From: JANQIO01 sp965601975
Lineage (GTDB): Bacteria; Pseudomonadota; Gammaproteobacteria; Pseudomonadales; Halieaceae
Length of the DNA: 64,000 bases
Direction: 5' to 3'
Assembly (NCBI GenBank): GCA_965601975.1
Contig: OZ271856.1
Span: 372,001-436,000 of the forward strand
The number at the start of each line of letters is the position of its first letter. Within the stretch, counting starts at the first letter, position 1. The position numbers and the translations under genes are program-made. Under the pieces are notes generated by a model. It ran no database searches, had not been told where the DNA came from, and saw nothing but the letters and a program-made list of their open reading frames with translations. Of the stretch, positions 17,527-25,526 are shown in pieces.

Positions 17527-18327
17527 ATGAGACGAGTCGTTTTCAACCAGAAGGGTGGGGTCGGCAAGACCAGCATCACCTGTAATCTCGCCGCGATCGG
17601 CGCTGCCATGGGGCTCAGGACCCTGGTAGTGGATCTCGACGTACAGGGGAACACCACGCACTACCTGGTCGGTGAAATCGACGCAGAGGCCTTCCCGGAC
17701 GAGGCCCAGGGCGTGGCCGCCATGTTCAAGCAGACGGTACGCTCCCGCAAGATGGCCGCCAACCCGGATTCCTTTGTCTGGGAGACGCCCTACGAAAACC
17801 TGTTCCTGATGCCCTCCAGCCCGGCACTGACGGCCATGGAGAAGGAGCTGGAATCCCGCTACAAGATCTACAAGCTGCGCGATGCCCTGGACAAGCTCAG
17901 CGAAGAGTACGACCGGATCTACATCGACACGCCGCCCAACTTCAATTTCTACAGCAAGTCTGCGCTGATCGCCGCAGACACTGTGGTGATTCCCTTCGAC
18001 TGCGACAGCTTTGCCCGCCAGTCCCTGTACAGCCTGATGGACAACATCGTCGAGCTGCAGGAGGACCACAACCCGGACCTGGAAGTGGAAGGCATCATCA
18101 TCAACCAGTTCAACAGCCAGGCCAACCTGCCCGGTGAACTGGTGGCGGAGCTGGAAGACGAGGGCATGCCGGTGTTCAAGACCTACCTGAACACCTCGGT
18201 GAAGATGAAGGAATCCCACCGGGAGCACCGCCCGCTGATCGACATGGCCCCCAGTCACAAGCTCACCGGCCAGTACCTGGCCCTGCACGAGGAGCTGGAG
18301 GCGACCGTTGCCCGCGTCGCCGCCTGA
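17527..18327 (+). CDS. Orphan ParA-family ATPase
   Basis: 266 residues. Deviant Walker A near the N-terminus (QKGGVGKTSITCNLA), Walker A' (VVDLDVQGNTT, with V in place of the usual P in DPQGN) and Walker B (YIDTPPNFNF). There is no N-terminal helix-turn-helix and no ParB gene beside it, so it is not the chromosome partition pair. Orphan ParA proteins of this type position other cargo such as chemoreceptor arrays or pili; no cargo gene is visible here. A strong ribosome site (GGAGGTGACCAGCC) precedes the ATG. Confidence 0.9.
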   Translation: MRRVVFNQKGGVGKTSITCNLAAIGAAMGLRTLVVDLDVQGNTTHYLVGEIDAEAFPDEAQGVAAMFKQTVRSRKMAANPDSFVWETPYENLFLMPSSPALTAMEKELESRYKIYKLRDALDKLSEEYDRIYIDTPPNFNFYSKSALIAADTVVIPFDCDSFARQSLYSLMDNIVELQEDHNPDLEVEGIIINQFNSQANLPGELVAELEDEGMPVFKTYLNTSVKMKESHREHRPLIDMAPSHKLTGQYLALHEELEATVARVAA

Positions 18328-18418
18328 TCTTCTCCATACAAGCTGACCTGAATTCCGGCGCCTGCTCGCGCGCCGGATGGGCTATCCTAGGCCTCAAATA
18401 ACAACATGGGTTGCGGAC

Positions 18419-19630
18419 ATGTATAACAACCTGGCCGTCCTGGCGGCATTTGCCTTCCTGTTCAGTGTGATCGCCGGGCGTGTGGAGCGCAGTGCAGTCA
18501 CGGGGCCGATGGTTTACATCTTCTTTGGCCTGCTGGCGGGCCCCGTCGGTTTTGGCATTCTCAATATGGAAGTGGACGCGATCGAGTTGCGTGTCATCGC
18601 GGACCTGACCCTTGCCATGGTGCTGTTCCTGGATGCCGCCAACGCCGATCTCAAGGTCCTGAGGGCCCACGCGGTCATCCCCAGGCGCATGTTGTTAATT
18701 GGTCTGCCCCTGTGCATTGCGTTTGGCGCCTGGTTGGCCACCCTGGTGTTCCCCGAGGTGTCGATCTGGGAAGTCTGCCTGCTGGCCACCATCCTGGCCG
18801 CCACCGACGCTGCACTGGGCAAGGGCGTGGTCAGCAACCCGGCAGTTCCGAACCAGATTCGACAGGGGCTCAATGCTGAAAGCGGGCTCAATGACGGGCT
18901 GGCGGTGCCTATCCTGTTTGTGTTCCTGGCGCTTGCCACGGGCGAGGCCCAGCAGGACCAGAGTACTGAACTGGCGCTGAGACTGGTGGCGGGGGAAATC
19001 GGCATCGGCATTTTGGTTGCCGTGGTGCTGGTCACGATCGCGGTGCAGTTGATGAAGCTGGCGGTAGCGCTGGACTGGTTTACCGATGTCTGGCGGCAAG
19101 TGACCGTGGTGACCCTGGCGCTGGCCTGCTTCGCCACCGCCCAGTCACTGCACGGCAGCGGCTTCATTGCCTGCTTTGTCGGAGGACTGTTGTTCGGCTA
19201 CTTCGCCCACGTGCATACCCATAGCCTGGTGCTCGCAGGTGAGGGCATTGGTGAACTGCTCGGCATGCTGACCTGGGTGGTGTTTGGTGCGGTCATCATG
19301 GGCCAGTACTGGGATCGGATAACCTGGGATGTGTTGCTGTATTCTGTCCTGAGCCTCACGGTCATTCGCATGCTGCCGATGCTGGTGGCGTTGACCGGTA
19401 CCGGGCTACCCCTGGAGCACAAGCTGTTCCTGGCGTGGTTTGGCCCGCGAGGTTTGGCGAGCATCGTGTTCCTGGTGATCGTGGGCGCCGAAAACCTCCC
19501 CTCGGAGGCCATCCTGATCGAGACCGTGGTCTGCACGATCACCCTGTGCGTGATTGCGCACGGCATTACCGCCAATCCCTGGGCAAAGCGGCTGGCGGCG
19601 ATGGCAGAGGCTACGCCCCGGGAAGCATAG
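18419..19630 (+). CDS. CPA1-type sodium (or potassium)/proton antiporter, copy 2
   Basis: 403 residues from ATG 18419, which aligns with the first residue of the copy at 9162 (MYNNLAVLAAFAFL against MYDNLAILAVFAFL). The same signatures occur: ELRVIADLTLA, ATDAALGKGVV, ESGLNDG and WFGPRGLASIVF. Similarity is visible end to end, so these are paralogues from one duplication. Unlike copy 1 it has no permease or channel gene after it; it converges on a flavoprotein gene and their coding ends overlap by 20 bases (19611-19630). Confidence 0.92.
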   Translation: MYNNLAVLAAFAFLFSVIAGRVERSAVTGPMVYIFFGLLAGPVGFGILNMEVDAIELRVIADLTLAMVLFLDAANADLKVLRAHAVIPRRMLLIGLPLCIAFGAWLATLVFPEVSIWEVCLLATILAATDAALGKGVVSNPAVPNQIRQGLNAESGLNDGLAVPILFVFLALATGEAQQDQSTELALRLVAGEIGIGILVAVVLVTIAVQLMKLAVALDWFTDVWRQVTVVTLALACFATAQSLHGSGFIACFVGGLLFGYFAHVHTHSLVLAGEGIGELLGMLTWVVFGAVIMGQYWDRITWDVLLYSVLSLTVIRMLPMLVALTGTGLPLEHKLFLAWFGPRGLASIVFLVIVGAENLPSEAILIETVVCTITLCVIAHGITANPWAKRLAAMAEATPREA

Positions 19631-20738
19631 AGCCGGCCTTCTCGACTGCATCGACGTATTCGTCCAGCAACCGGAACATGACGTCCCGGCAGCTTTCCAC
19701 CTGGTTGATCTGCCCGATCACCTGCCCGCAGGGATTGAAGGCCACCTTCTGGCACTCGCCCTTGTCGGCGTAGGTGGACGTGCGGCGCATGCCGTCTGAG
19801 GTCACCAGGCCCTGCAGTGGCATGCCGAGGGGTTCGGGCGTATCCGACCGGGCCCAGGCCTCTGTCCAGTTATTCTTGAGCATCCGGCAGGGTTTGCCGG
19901 TCCAGGAACGGGAGCGCACGGTATCGCCGCTCTCGGCGTGGAGCAGGGATTCTTTCTGGGCAGGCTGGGTGTGGGCCTCTTCCACGGTCAGCCACAGGGA
20001 TCCGGTCCAGACGCCCGCGGCACCCATGGCCATGGCGGCCGCGATCTGGCGGCCGTTGCCAACACCCCCCGCCGCCAGGAACGGTGTGTCGCCGATGGCA
20101 TCAATCATTTGCGGCCACAACACGATGGAGCCGATGTCGCCGGTGTGGCCGCCCCCTTCGCCGCCCTGGCCCACCACGAAATCCAGCCCCGCTTCCTTGT
20201 GTGCGACCGCTTGTTTGACCTTGCCGCACAGTGCCCCGATCAGGCGACCCGAGTCCTGGACCATCTTGATCTTGTCCGCGGGCGGCGTGCCCAGGGCATT
20301 GGCGATCATGCGGCATTTGGGCCGGGTCAGCGCCTCCTCCAACAATGGCGTGGCGGATGCCTCGGTCCAACCCAGCAGTCCCAGGCCGGTGCTGCCGTCG
20401 GGCCACTTGGGCACGCCGGCGTCCTCCAACAGCTTCTGGGCAAAATCGAGGTGCTCCTGGGGCACCATTTTCCACAGCTGCTGCTCCAGCTCCTCGGGGC
20501 TCATATCGCCCATGCCCTCGTACTTCTGGGGAATGACAATGTCGACGCCGTAGGGCTTGTCGTCGATGTGGTCGTCGATCCAGTCCAGCTCTTCCTTGAG
20601 TTGCTCGGGGGTGAAGCCTACAGCGCCCAGTACGCCGATGCCGCCGGCCTTGCTGACGGCAACGACCACGTCGCGGCAGTGGCTGAAAGCGAAGATGGGA
20701 TAGTCGATTCCGAGCTTCTCGCAGAGGGCATTTTTCAT
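19611..20738 (-). CDS. Nitronate monooxygenase-like FMN enzyme
   Basis: 375 residues, a TIM-barrel flavoprotein of the nitronate monooxygenase/2-nitropropane dioxygenase family (PF03060). Visible motifs: SKAGGIGVLGAVGFTP near the N-terminus, the phosphate-binding GQGGEGGGHTGD, and FLAAGGVGNGRQIAAAMAMGAAGVW(T)G, which binds FMN. It would oxidise alkyl nitronates or use another small substrate; the family is broad and the reaction is not proven. The coding end overlaps the antiporter by 20 bases. Confidence 0.85.
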   Translation of the reverse strand: MKNALCEKLGIDYPIFAFSHCRDVVVAVSKAGGIGVLGAVGFTPEQLKEELDWIDDHIDDKPYGVDIVIPQKYEGMGDMSPEELEQQLWKMVPQEHLDFAQKLLEDAGVPKWPDGSTGLGLLGWTEASATPLLEEALTRPKCRMIANALGTPPADKIKMVQDSGRLIGALCGKVKQAVAHKEAGLDFVVGQGGEGGGHTGDIGSIVLWPQMIDAIGDTPFLAAGGVGNGRQIAAAMAMGAAGVWTGSLWLTVEEAHTQPAQKESLLHAESGDTVRSRSWTGKPCRMLKNNWTEAWARSDTPEPLGMPLQGLVTSDGMRRTSTYADKGECQKVAFNPCGQVIGQINQVESCRDVMFRLLDEYVDAVEKAGSMLPGA

Positions 20739-20938
20739 GTTGGCGGTCTCCTGCTATCGAACCATCAGTATCTGCCGGGGTCCGCCGTCGGGCAATGTCC
20801 TGCCCCGCCAACATGGCCTGTCAAAAGGGATCAGTGCGGGATTCCGCACCCGGGCGGCCGTCATAACCATATGCTCAATGGGTATTTGTCACTCCAAATC
20901 CGATTGCTTAGTCTCTCCGGTTCCCATGGAGAACCCCC

Positions 20939-21571
20939 ATGTCCCTGGACCTGGATTTCGACAGCATCAACGCACAGCTTCGCGACGCCGACCCGGGCGA
21001 AGTCGTGCGCTGGGCCCTGTCCCAGGGCCGGCCGACCATCGCCACCACCAGCTTCGGCCGCAACGCCGCCGTGATGCTGCACCTGGTCAGCCGGCAGGAC
21101 AAGGACGTGCCAACGGTGTGGGTGGATACGGGCTACAACCTCCGCGACACCTACCTGGTGGCAGAGCGCCTGATCCGTGATCTCGAGCTCAACATGCATA
21201 TCTACAGCCCGCATATGACCTCGGAGCGCCGCAACGCCATCATGGGCGGCGTACCCACCATCGAGGACGAGGAGCTGCATACCGAGTTCACCCGCCAGGT
21301 GAAGCTTGAGCCCTTCGACCGGGCCCTGAACGAGCTGAAGCCCGATATCTGGCTCACCGGAATCCGCAAGGAAGAAACCGAGCACCGCCAGGGCCTGGAC
21401 ATCGTCACCCTGGACGGCCGCGGCATCATCAAGGTCGCACCGATCTTCTACTGGTCAGACGCAGACGTCGAAGCCTACATGGCCCAACACGAACTCCCCA
21501 CCTGCCGCCACTACTTCGACCCCACCAAAGTCCACGACGGCCGCGAGTGCGGCCTCCACACCGCCGCCTGA
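20939..21571 (+). CDS. cysH: Phosphoadenylyl-sulfate reductase
   Basis: 210 residues. It reduces PAPS to sulfite with thioredoxin in assimilatory sulfate reduction. The PP-loop is TTSFGRNAAVMLHL (about residues 36-49), with WVDTGYNLRDTY and WLTGIRKEETEHRQ downstream, and the catalytic Cys lies in the C-terminal ECGLH. The extra Cys pairs that bind the iron-sulfur cluster of APS reductases are absent, so PAPS is the likely substrate. No sulfate-transport or cysN/D genes are nearby, and the upstream 200 bases hold its own promoter. A nested palindrome begins 21 bases after the stop. Confidence 0.93.
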   Translation: MSLDLDFDSINAQLRDADPGEVVRWALSQGRPTIATTSFGRNAAVMLHLVSRQDKDVPTVWVDTGYNLRDTYLVAERLIRDLELNMHIYSPHMTSERRNAIMGGVPTIEDEELHTEFTRQVKLEPFDRALNELKPDIWLTGIRKEETEHRQGLDIVTLDGRGIIKVAPIFYWSDADVEAYMAQHELPTCRHYFDPTKVHDGRECGLHTAA

Positions 21572-21591
21572 TTTTTCGAGCTTCGTAGCTC

Positions 21592-21705
21592 GGGGAAGAA
21601 GTGTGCCAGCGTTTCCCCGGGGACGCCGTGAACCCATCCATGGGGGCTCGGAGGCGACATCCATGTCGCCTACGCCCCGGGGAAACGCTGGCACACTCCT
21701 TCCCC
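21592..21705 (+). repeat. Nested palindromic element A1 (114 bp)
   Basis: Outer arms of 31 bases at 21592-21622 and 21675-21705 are reverse complements with one mismatch (left arm begins GGGGAAGAAGTGTGCC). They enclose a 52-base core (21623-21674) starting ACGCCGTGAACCC. The core holds two small hairpins, CCCAT-CC-ATGGG and GGCGACAT-CC-ATGTCGCC. The core is identical base for base to that of the element at 31284, although the arms differ completely. It starts 21 bases after the cysH stop and reads in the cysH direction. Confidence 0.95.
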
Positions 21706-21810
21706 TACCAACGCAGCGTAATTCAGGTGACACTGGATCCGCCTAGCCGAACTGAGTCCATGGCGTATTTTTGCGTGCAACTACCACCTGGGTTGTTACC
21801 GGGAGATGCA

Positions 21811-21922
21811 GCGGCTCGGTGTGTTAGCCCTTTTGCAGACCGTGCGCGCCATGGACGGCGCGCCCGAGCCCCCAGGGATGGGTTCACGGCGTGTCTGCAA
21901 AAGGGCTAACACGCCGAGTCGC
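21811..21922 (-). repeat. Nested palindromic element B1 (112 bp)
   Basis: Same architecture as A1 on the opposite strand. Outer arms of 30 bases at 21811-21840 and 21893-21922 are complementary with two mismatches (inner end TTTTGCAGAC/GTCTGCAAAA). The 52-base core (21841-21892), read on the minus strand, starts ACGCCGTGAACCC and differs from A1 mainly in the second hairpin, whose stem GCGCGCC/GGCGCGC is changed on both sides so that pairing is kept. It lies 3' of the minus-strand small membrane gene at 22038-22169. The 105 bases between A1 and B1 hold nothing I recognise. Confidence 0.95.
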
Positions 21923-21966
21923 GGGGGTCTCGCGAAGTCTCTAGTCGAGGGGGTTTTTCGACGAGC

Positions 21967-21994
21967 AAAAAAAAGCCGACTCAGAAGAGTCGGC
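21967..21994 (-). terminator. Rho-independent terminator of the small membrane protein gene
   Basis: On the minus strand, GCCGACTC-TTCT-GAGTCGGC forms a perfect 8-bp GC-rich stem with a tetraloop, followed directly by eight T residues. It begins 43 bases after the stop codon of the minus-strand gene at 22038. This is the clearest intrinsic terminator in the window. Confidence 0.93.
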
Positions 21995-22037
21995 CAGGAG
22001 GCTCAGGCCCATGAATTCTGTGTAAGGAGAACGTCCC

Positions 22038-22169
22038 TCAGGGAGCGAAAATCGTGACGCCCAGCGCCAACAGCAACGAGGCCACGGCGAACCCGCCGAT
22101 AAAGATGGCCAGGTTTTTGAGCGCCTTGATGTCGGCCTGCTCGTCCTGCTGAAGTATGTGCTGTGTCAT
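22038..22169 (-). CDS. Small single-pass membrane protein, 43 residues
   Basis: ATG at 22169 is preceded by a good ribosome site (GGAGAAGAGG, with AGAGG eight bases upstream) and the gene is followed by an intrinsic terminator, so it is an expressed unit. The product starts MTQHILQQDEQADIKALKNL, a polar helix of about 20 residues, followed by a 20-residue membrane helix (AIFIGGFAVASLLLALGVTI) and a three-residue tail. It would sit in the inner membrane with the N-terminus probably inside. No family name known to me; similar short proteins often tune larger membrane complexes, but that is speculation here. Confidence 0.85.
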   Translation of the reverse strand: MTQHILQQDEQADIKALKNLAIFIGGFAVASLLLALGVTIFAP

Positions 22170-22368
22170 CGCTACAACCTCTTCTCCTTATTTGCTGATC
22201 AGGTTAGCGCCGGCTTCCGGGGCCCGCATTGATTCATGTCAATTCCACATAAACTGTAGGGTTTAGCGCCATTCGGTTGCGCTCGGCCGCCTGCGATATA
22301 CTGTTTGTATGCCGGGAGTTTCGAACAAGCCCGGCCGGCCGGTGTCTAAGCAGACTGTGGAGATCACT

Positions 22369-23556
22369 GTGACAAGGCGCCTGGCCGGCGCGTTTTCCCT
22401 GCGGGTCGCGACCTGCCTGCTGGCCTCGGTGCTGGCGGCCTGCGCCCACCAGGGCGGGCCCTCTGCCTCGATCCGGGATTTGCCGCCCCTGCAGCTTCCC
22501 GAGGGTGAGCTGGGGCCGGAACAGGCCCTGGCGACGACCTCCACCCCCGACATGCTGGCCATGACCGACGAGATGAAGGATTTCGTCGAGCGCTACGCCA
22601 CCGGCAGCCAGCGGCAGCGCTTGCAGACCCTGCATCGCAGCCTGCAAAGTCCCGCGATGGTTGGTATCGACTACGACCCGGACGCGGACGGGACTGCCGC
22701 CGAGGTCTACCACTCCGGCGCCGCCAACTGCCTCAGCTACGCCCACCTGTTTGTGGCCATGGCGCGCCACGCGGGGCTGAATGCCAATTACCTGTCTACC
22801 ACCCTGCGGCCCGAATGGTCTCGCCACGGTGACCAGGTTGCCCTGCGGCGCCATGTGAACGTCACGGTGCGACTGCGCCAGGGCGAACAGTATGTGGTGG
22901 ACATCGATCCTGTGGGCCGGGACCGGGTCGCCTCGGCAGATATCCTTGATGACCGCGAGGCCTTTGCCCTCTATCACGGCAACCTGGCAATGGACGCCCT
23001 GCTGAAGCAGGACCTGGAGGAAGCCTATGCTCAGGCGATCCGGGCGATCTCGATGGGGCGCGATCTCGACTACCTGTGGACCAATCTGGGCATCATCTAT
23101 CGCCGCGCAGGGCAGGACGACGCCGCGGAAGCCCTCTACCAGATGGCGCTTTCGGTCAGCCCGAATTCCCGCACCGCGATGAATAACCTGGCGATCCTCT
23201 ACGCCGAACGCGGCGACGAGGAACAGGCCCGCTACTGGGAGGAGCGCGTCAGGAAGCGGCGTGAGCAGAATCCTTTCTACCACTACTACCTCGGCGAGAA
23301 GGCGGAGGCCGATGGCGACCTCGGTGCCGCACTGGCGCACTACGAGGAGGCCATCGAGCTCAAGAAAACCGAGGCGGAGTTCTACTACCGCGTCGCCAGA
23401 CTGTACCGGGAAATGCAGCGGCGCGAGGAAAGTCGTCTCTATATCCAGCACGCTATCGAGCATGCGCGGCTGGTGGCAGAGCGGGAGGAATACCGGGCGT
23501 TCCTCGATAAGCTCGATGCCGACGCCGTTGTGACCGCCCGGTTCCAGCCCGACTGA
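22369..23556 (+). CDS. Transglutaminase-like/TPR lipoprotein, copy 1
   Basis: 395 residues from GTG 22369, chosen for the spaced GGAG before it and because it gives a standard lipoprotein signal ending in LAAC (Cys25); ATG 22309 would add 20 residues. The middle domain has a transglutaminase/papain-type triad pattern: Cys in SGAANCLSYAHLF, His in RRHVNVTVRL and Asp in VVDIDPVGRD. The C-terminal half has TPR-like repeats (AYAQAIRAISMGRDLDYLWT, NLGIIYRRAGQDDAAEALY, GDLGAALAHYEEAIEL). Periplasmic, membrane-anchored; substrate unknown. The adjacent gene is its tandem duplicate. Confidence 0.85.
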   Translation: MTRRLAGAFSLRVATCLLASVLAACAHQGGPSASIRDLPPLQLPEGELGPEQALATTSTPDMLAMTDEMKDFVERYATGSQRQRLQTLHRSLQSPAMVGIDYDPDADGTAAEVYHSGAANCLSYAHLFVAMARHAGLNANYLSTTLRPEWSRHGDQVALRRHVNVTVRLRQGEQYVVDIDPVGRDRVASADILDDREAFALYHGNLAMDALLKQDLEEAYAQAIRAISMGRDLDYLWTNLGIIYRRAGQDDAAEALYQMALSVSPNSRTAMNNLAILYAERGDEEQARYWEERVRKRREQNPFYHYYLGEKAEADGDLGAALAHYEEAIELKKTEAEFYYRVARLYREMQRREESRLYIQHAIEHARLVAEREEYRAFLDKLDADAVVTARFQPD

Positions 23557-23633
23557 CACCCTGCACCGGCCACTTGCTTCCTCCGCCATCCCGGGCGATA
23601 AATATTGAGTGGTAGATGCCGAAGGGAACTCGG

Positions 23634-24830
23634 ATGAATGACGTGACACGGCGGCCGGTCTGTTTTGACAGCTGGCGCATCTGGTGCTGCACGTTGTTGG
23701 CGCTGTGCGCCGGATGTGCCCACCAGGCGGTGGATGTACCCAGGGCGTCCCAGCTGCCCCCCCTTGAGACACAGGTGGGTGAGCTGTCTCCCCGGGAGGC
23801 CGCTGCGGGAGTGACGACCCCGGAGTTGCTCGCCCTGACTGATGACATGCGCGAATTCGTGGATCAGTACATCTACGGCGGTCATCACGCTCGCCTGCGG
23901 TCATTGCACCAGAGCCTGAGAAGTCCGGCCTTTGTGGGCGTGCACTACGATCCCCTCGCCGATGGCACGGCGGCACAGGTGTATCACTCCGGTGCTGCCA
24001 ACTGCCTGAGCTTCGCCAACCTGTTTGTCGCCATGGCGCGCTACGCGGGACTCGAAGCACAGTACCAGGCCACCTCAATTCGGCCGGAGTGGTCACGGCA
24101 TGGAAACCAGATAGCCCTGCGCCAGCACGTGAATGTGGCCGTGCGCCTGCCGGACGGTGTCCAGTATGTGGTGGACATTGACCCCCTGTCCCGCGACCGG
24201 GTGATCTCGGCAGATCTCCTGGACGACCGGGAGGCGTTCGCCCTGTATCACGGCAACCGGGCGATGGCGGCGCTGCGTGACTCGGACCTGCCAGCGGCCT
24301 ATGCACAGGCCGTGAAAGCCATCTCGCTCGGGCGTGACATCGACTACCTGTGGGTCAATCTCGGGATTATCTACCGGCATGCGGGCCAGGATGAGGCGGC
24401 GGAGCTTGCCTACCGCACAGCGCTCGCCATCAATCCTGACTCCAGCCCCGCTATGAACAACATGGCCGTGTTGTACAGGGCGCGGGGTGAGCCCCAGCTG
24501 GCCCGCGAGTGGGAGCGCAAGGTGGAACGGAGGCGCAAGTCGAATCCCTATTACTACTACTTCCAGGGCAGGCAGTCGGAAGATGCCGGCGAACTCGGTG
24601 TCGCCCTGTCACACTACGCCAGTGCGATCGATTTGCAGCCGAGTGATGCAGAGTTTCACTACCGCATCGCCAGCGTTTATTTTGCTCTTGAGCAGAGAGA
24701 AATGAGTCGCCGGCATGTGCTGCAGGCGATCAAGCTTGCCCAGACCTTCACGGAGCGGGCGGAGTACCGGGCACTGCTGCGTAAACTCGATGGCGGCGAG
24801 GCCGTTAGCGCCGGGGTTGGCCAGTACTGA
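23634..24830 (+). CDS. Transglutaminase-like/TPR lipoprotein, copy 2
   Basis: 398 residues from ATG 23634, preceded by GAAGGGAACTCGG. The signal peptide ends in a slightly atypical lipobox (LCAGC, Cys28). The same triad pattern as its left neighbour is kept: SGAANCLSFANLF, RQHVNVAVRL and VVDIDPLSRD; the TPR region is also kept (NLGIIYRHAGQDEAAELAYR). Similarity runs the full length, so this is a tandem duplication that has since diverged. The two genes are 77 bases apart and probably co-transcribed. Confidence 0.86.
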   Translation: MNDVTRRPVCFDSWRIWCCTLLALCAGCAHQAVDVPRASQLPPLETQVGELSPREAAAGVTTPELLALTDDMREFVDQYIYGGHHARLRSLHQSLRSPAFVGVHYDPLADGTAAQVYHSGAANCLSFANLFVAMARYAGLEAQYQATSIRPEWSRHGNQIALRQHVNVAVRLPDGVQYVVDIDPLSRDRVISADLLDDREAFALYHGNRAMAALRDSDLPAAYAQAVKAISLGRDIDYLWVNLGIIYRHAGQDEAAELAYRTALAINPDSSPAMNNMAVLYRARGEPQLAREWERKVERRRKSNPYYYYFQGRQSEDAGELGVALSHYASAIDLQPSDAEFHYRIASVYFALEQREMSRRHVLQAIKLAQTFTERAEYRALLRKLDGGEAVSAGVGQY

Positions 24831-24901
24831 GCCCAGGCTCGCCCAGGACACGCATGACGTGGCATCATGCTGTGGTGTGCCCAGCGAGTAGAATCGCAAC
24901 C

Positions 24902-25468
24902 GTGTCAACGCCTTCACGACTTCCGATCCCCGGCGCCCTGCGTCACTGCCTTTGCCTTATGGTGGTGCTCTGCTGTGCGGGGCATGCCCACGCCCAGGAC
25001 GCCGAAGAGATCGACCGCAAGGTCGACGAGACCCTGGCGACGTTCCGGGAGAAATCCGGCGAGGGCGCGGAAATGATGAAGAGCGCCGCCGGCGTGCTCG
25101 TGTTCCCCGATGTAGTCAGGGTCGGCTTTGGCATCGGCGGTGAGTACGGGGAAGGGGCGTTGCTGGTGGACGGCCTGCCGGTGGCCTACTACTCCACCTC
25201 CAGCTCCTCGTTTGGGCTGCAACTTGGCGCGCAGGCGAAATCCCAGGTGATCCTGTTCATGACGCGCGACTCCCTGCGACGCTTTCGCCGCACCCGGGGC
25301 TGGGAGGCCGGCGTCGATGGCAGCATTGCCGTGGTCAGCGCAGGGGCCGAGGGCGGCCTTGAAACCGAAACGCTGCAAGCGCCGATCGTGGGCTTTGTCT
25401 TCTCCAGTCGCGGCCTGATGTACAACCTGAGCCTGGAAGGGAACAAAATAAACCGCCTGGAGCCCTGA
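24902..25468 (+). CDS. SYLF/YSC84-domain secreted protein
   Basis: 188 residues from GTG 24902, which gives a signal peptide (LRHCLCLMVVLCCAGHAHAQ). The mature protein is one SYLF (Ysc84 actin-binding) domain: KSAAGVLVFPDVVRVGFGIG, GEGALLVDGLPVAYYSTSS, SFGLQLGAQAKSQVILFM, and the glycine-rich end. Bacterial SYLF proteins are periplasmic or lipid-binding and have no settled function. The frame is open upstream to 24854. The gene lies between the TPR lipoproteins and asnS. Confidence 0.87.
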   Translation: MSTPSRLPIPGALRHCLCLMVVLCCAGHAHAQDAEEIDRKVDETLATFREKSGEGAEMMKSAAGVLVFPDVVRVGFGIGGEYGEGALLVDGLPVAYYSTSSSSFGLQLGAQAKSQVILFMTRDSLRRFRRTRGWEAGVDGSIAVVSAGAEGGLETETLQAPIVGFVFSSRGLMYNLSLEGNKINRLEP

Positions 25469-25526
25469 GCGATCTTGGTCGCCCGGGAGCATTCCAGTAT
25501 GCTTGCGCTTTTTTCCGGGAGCCATC

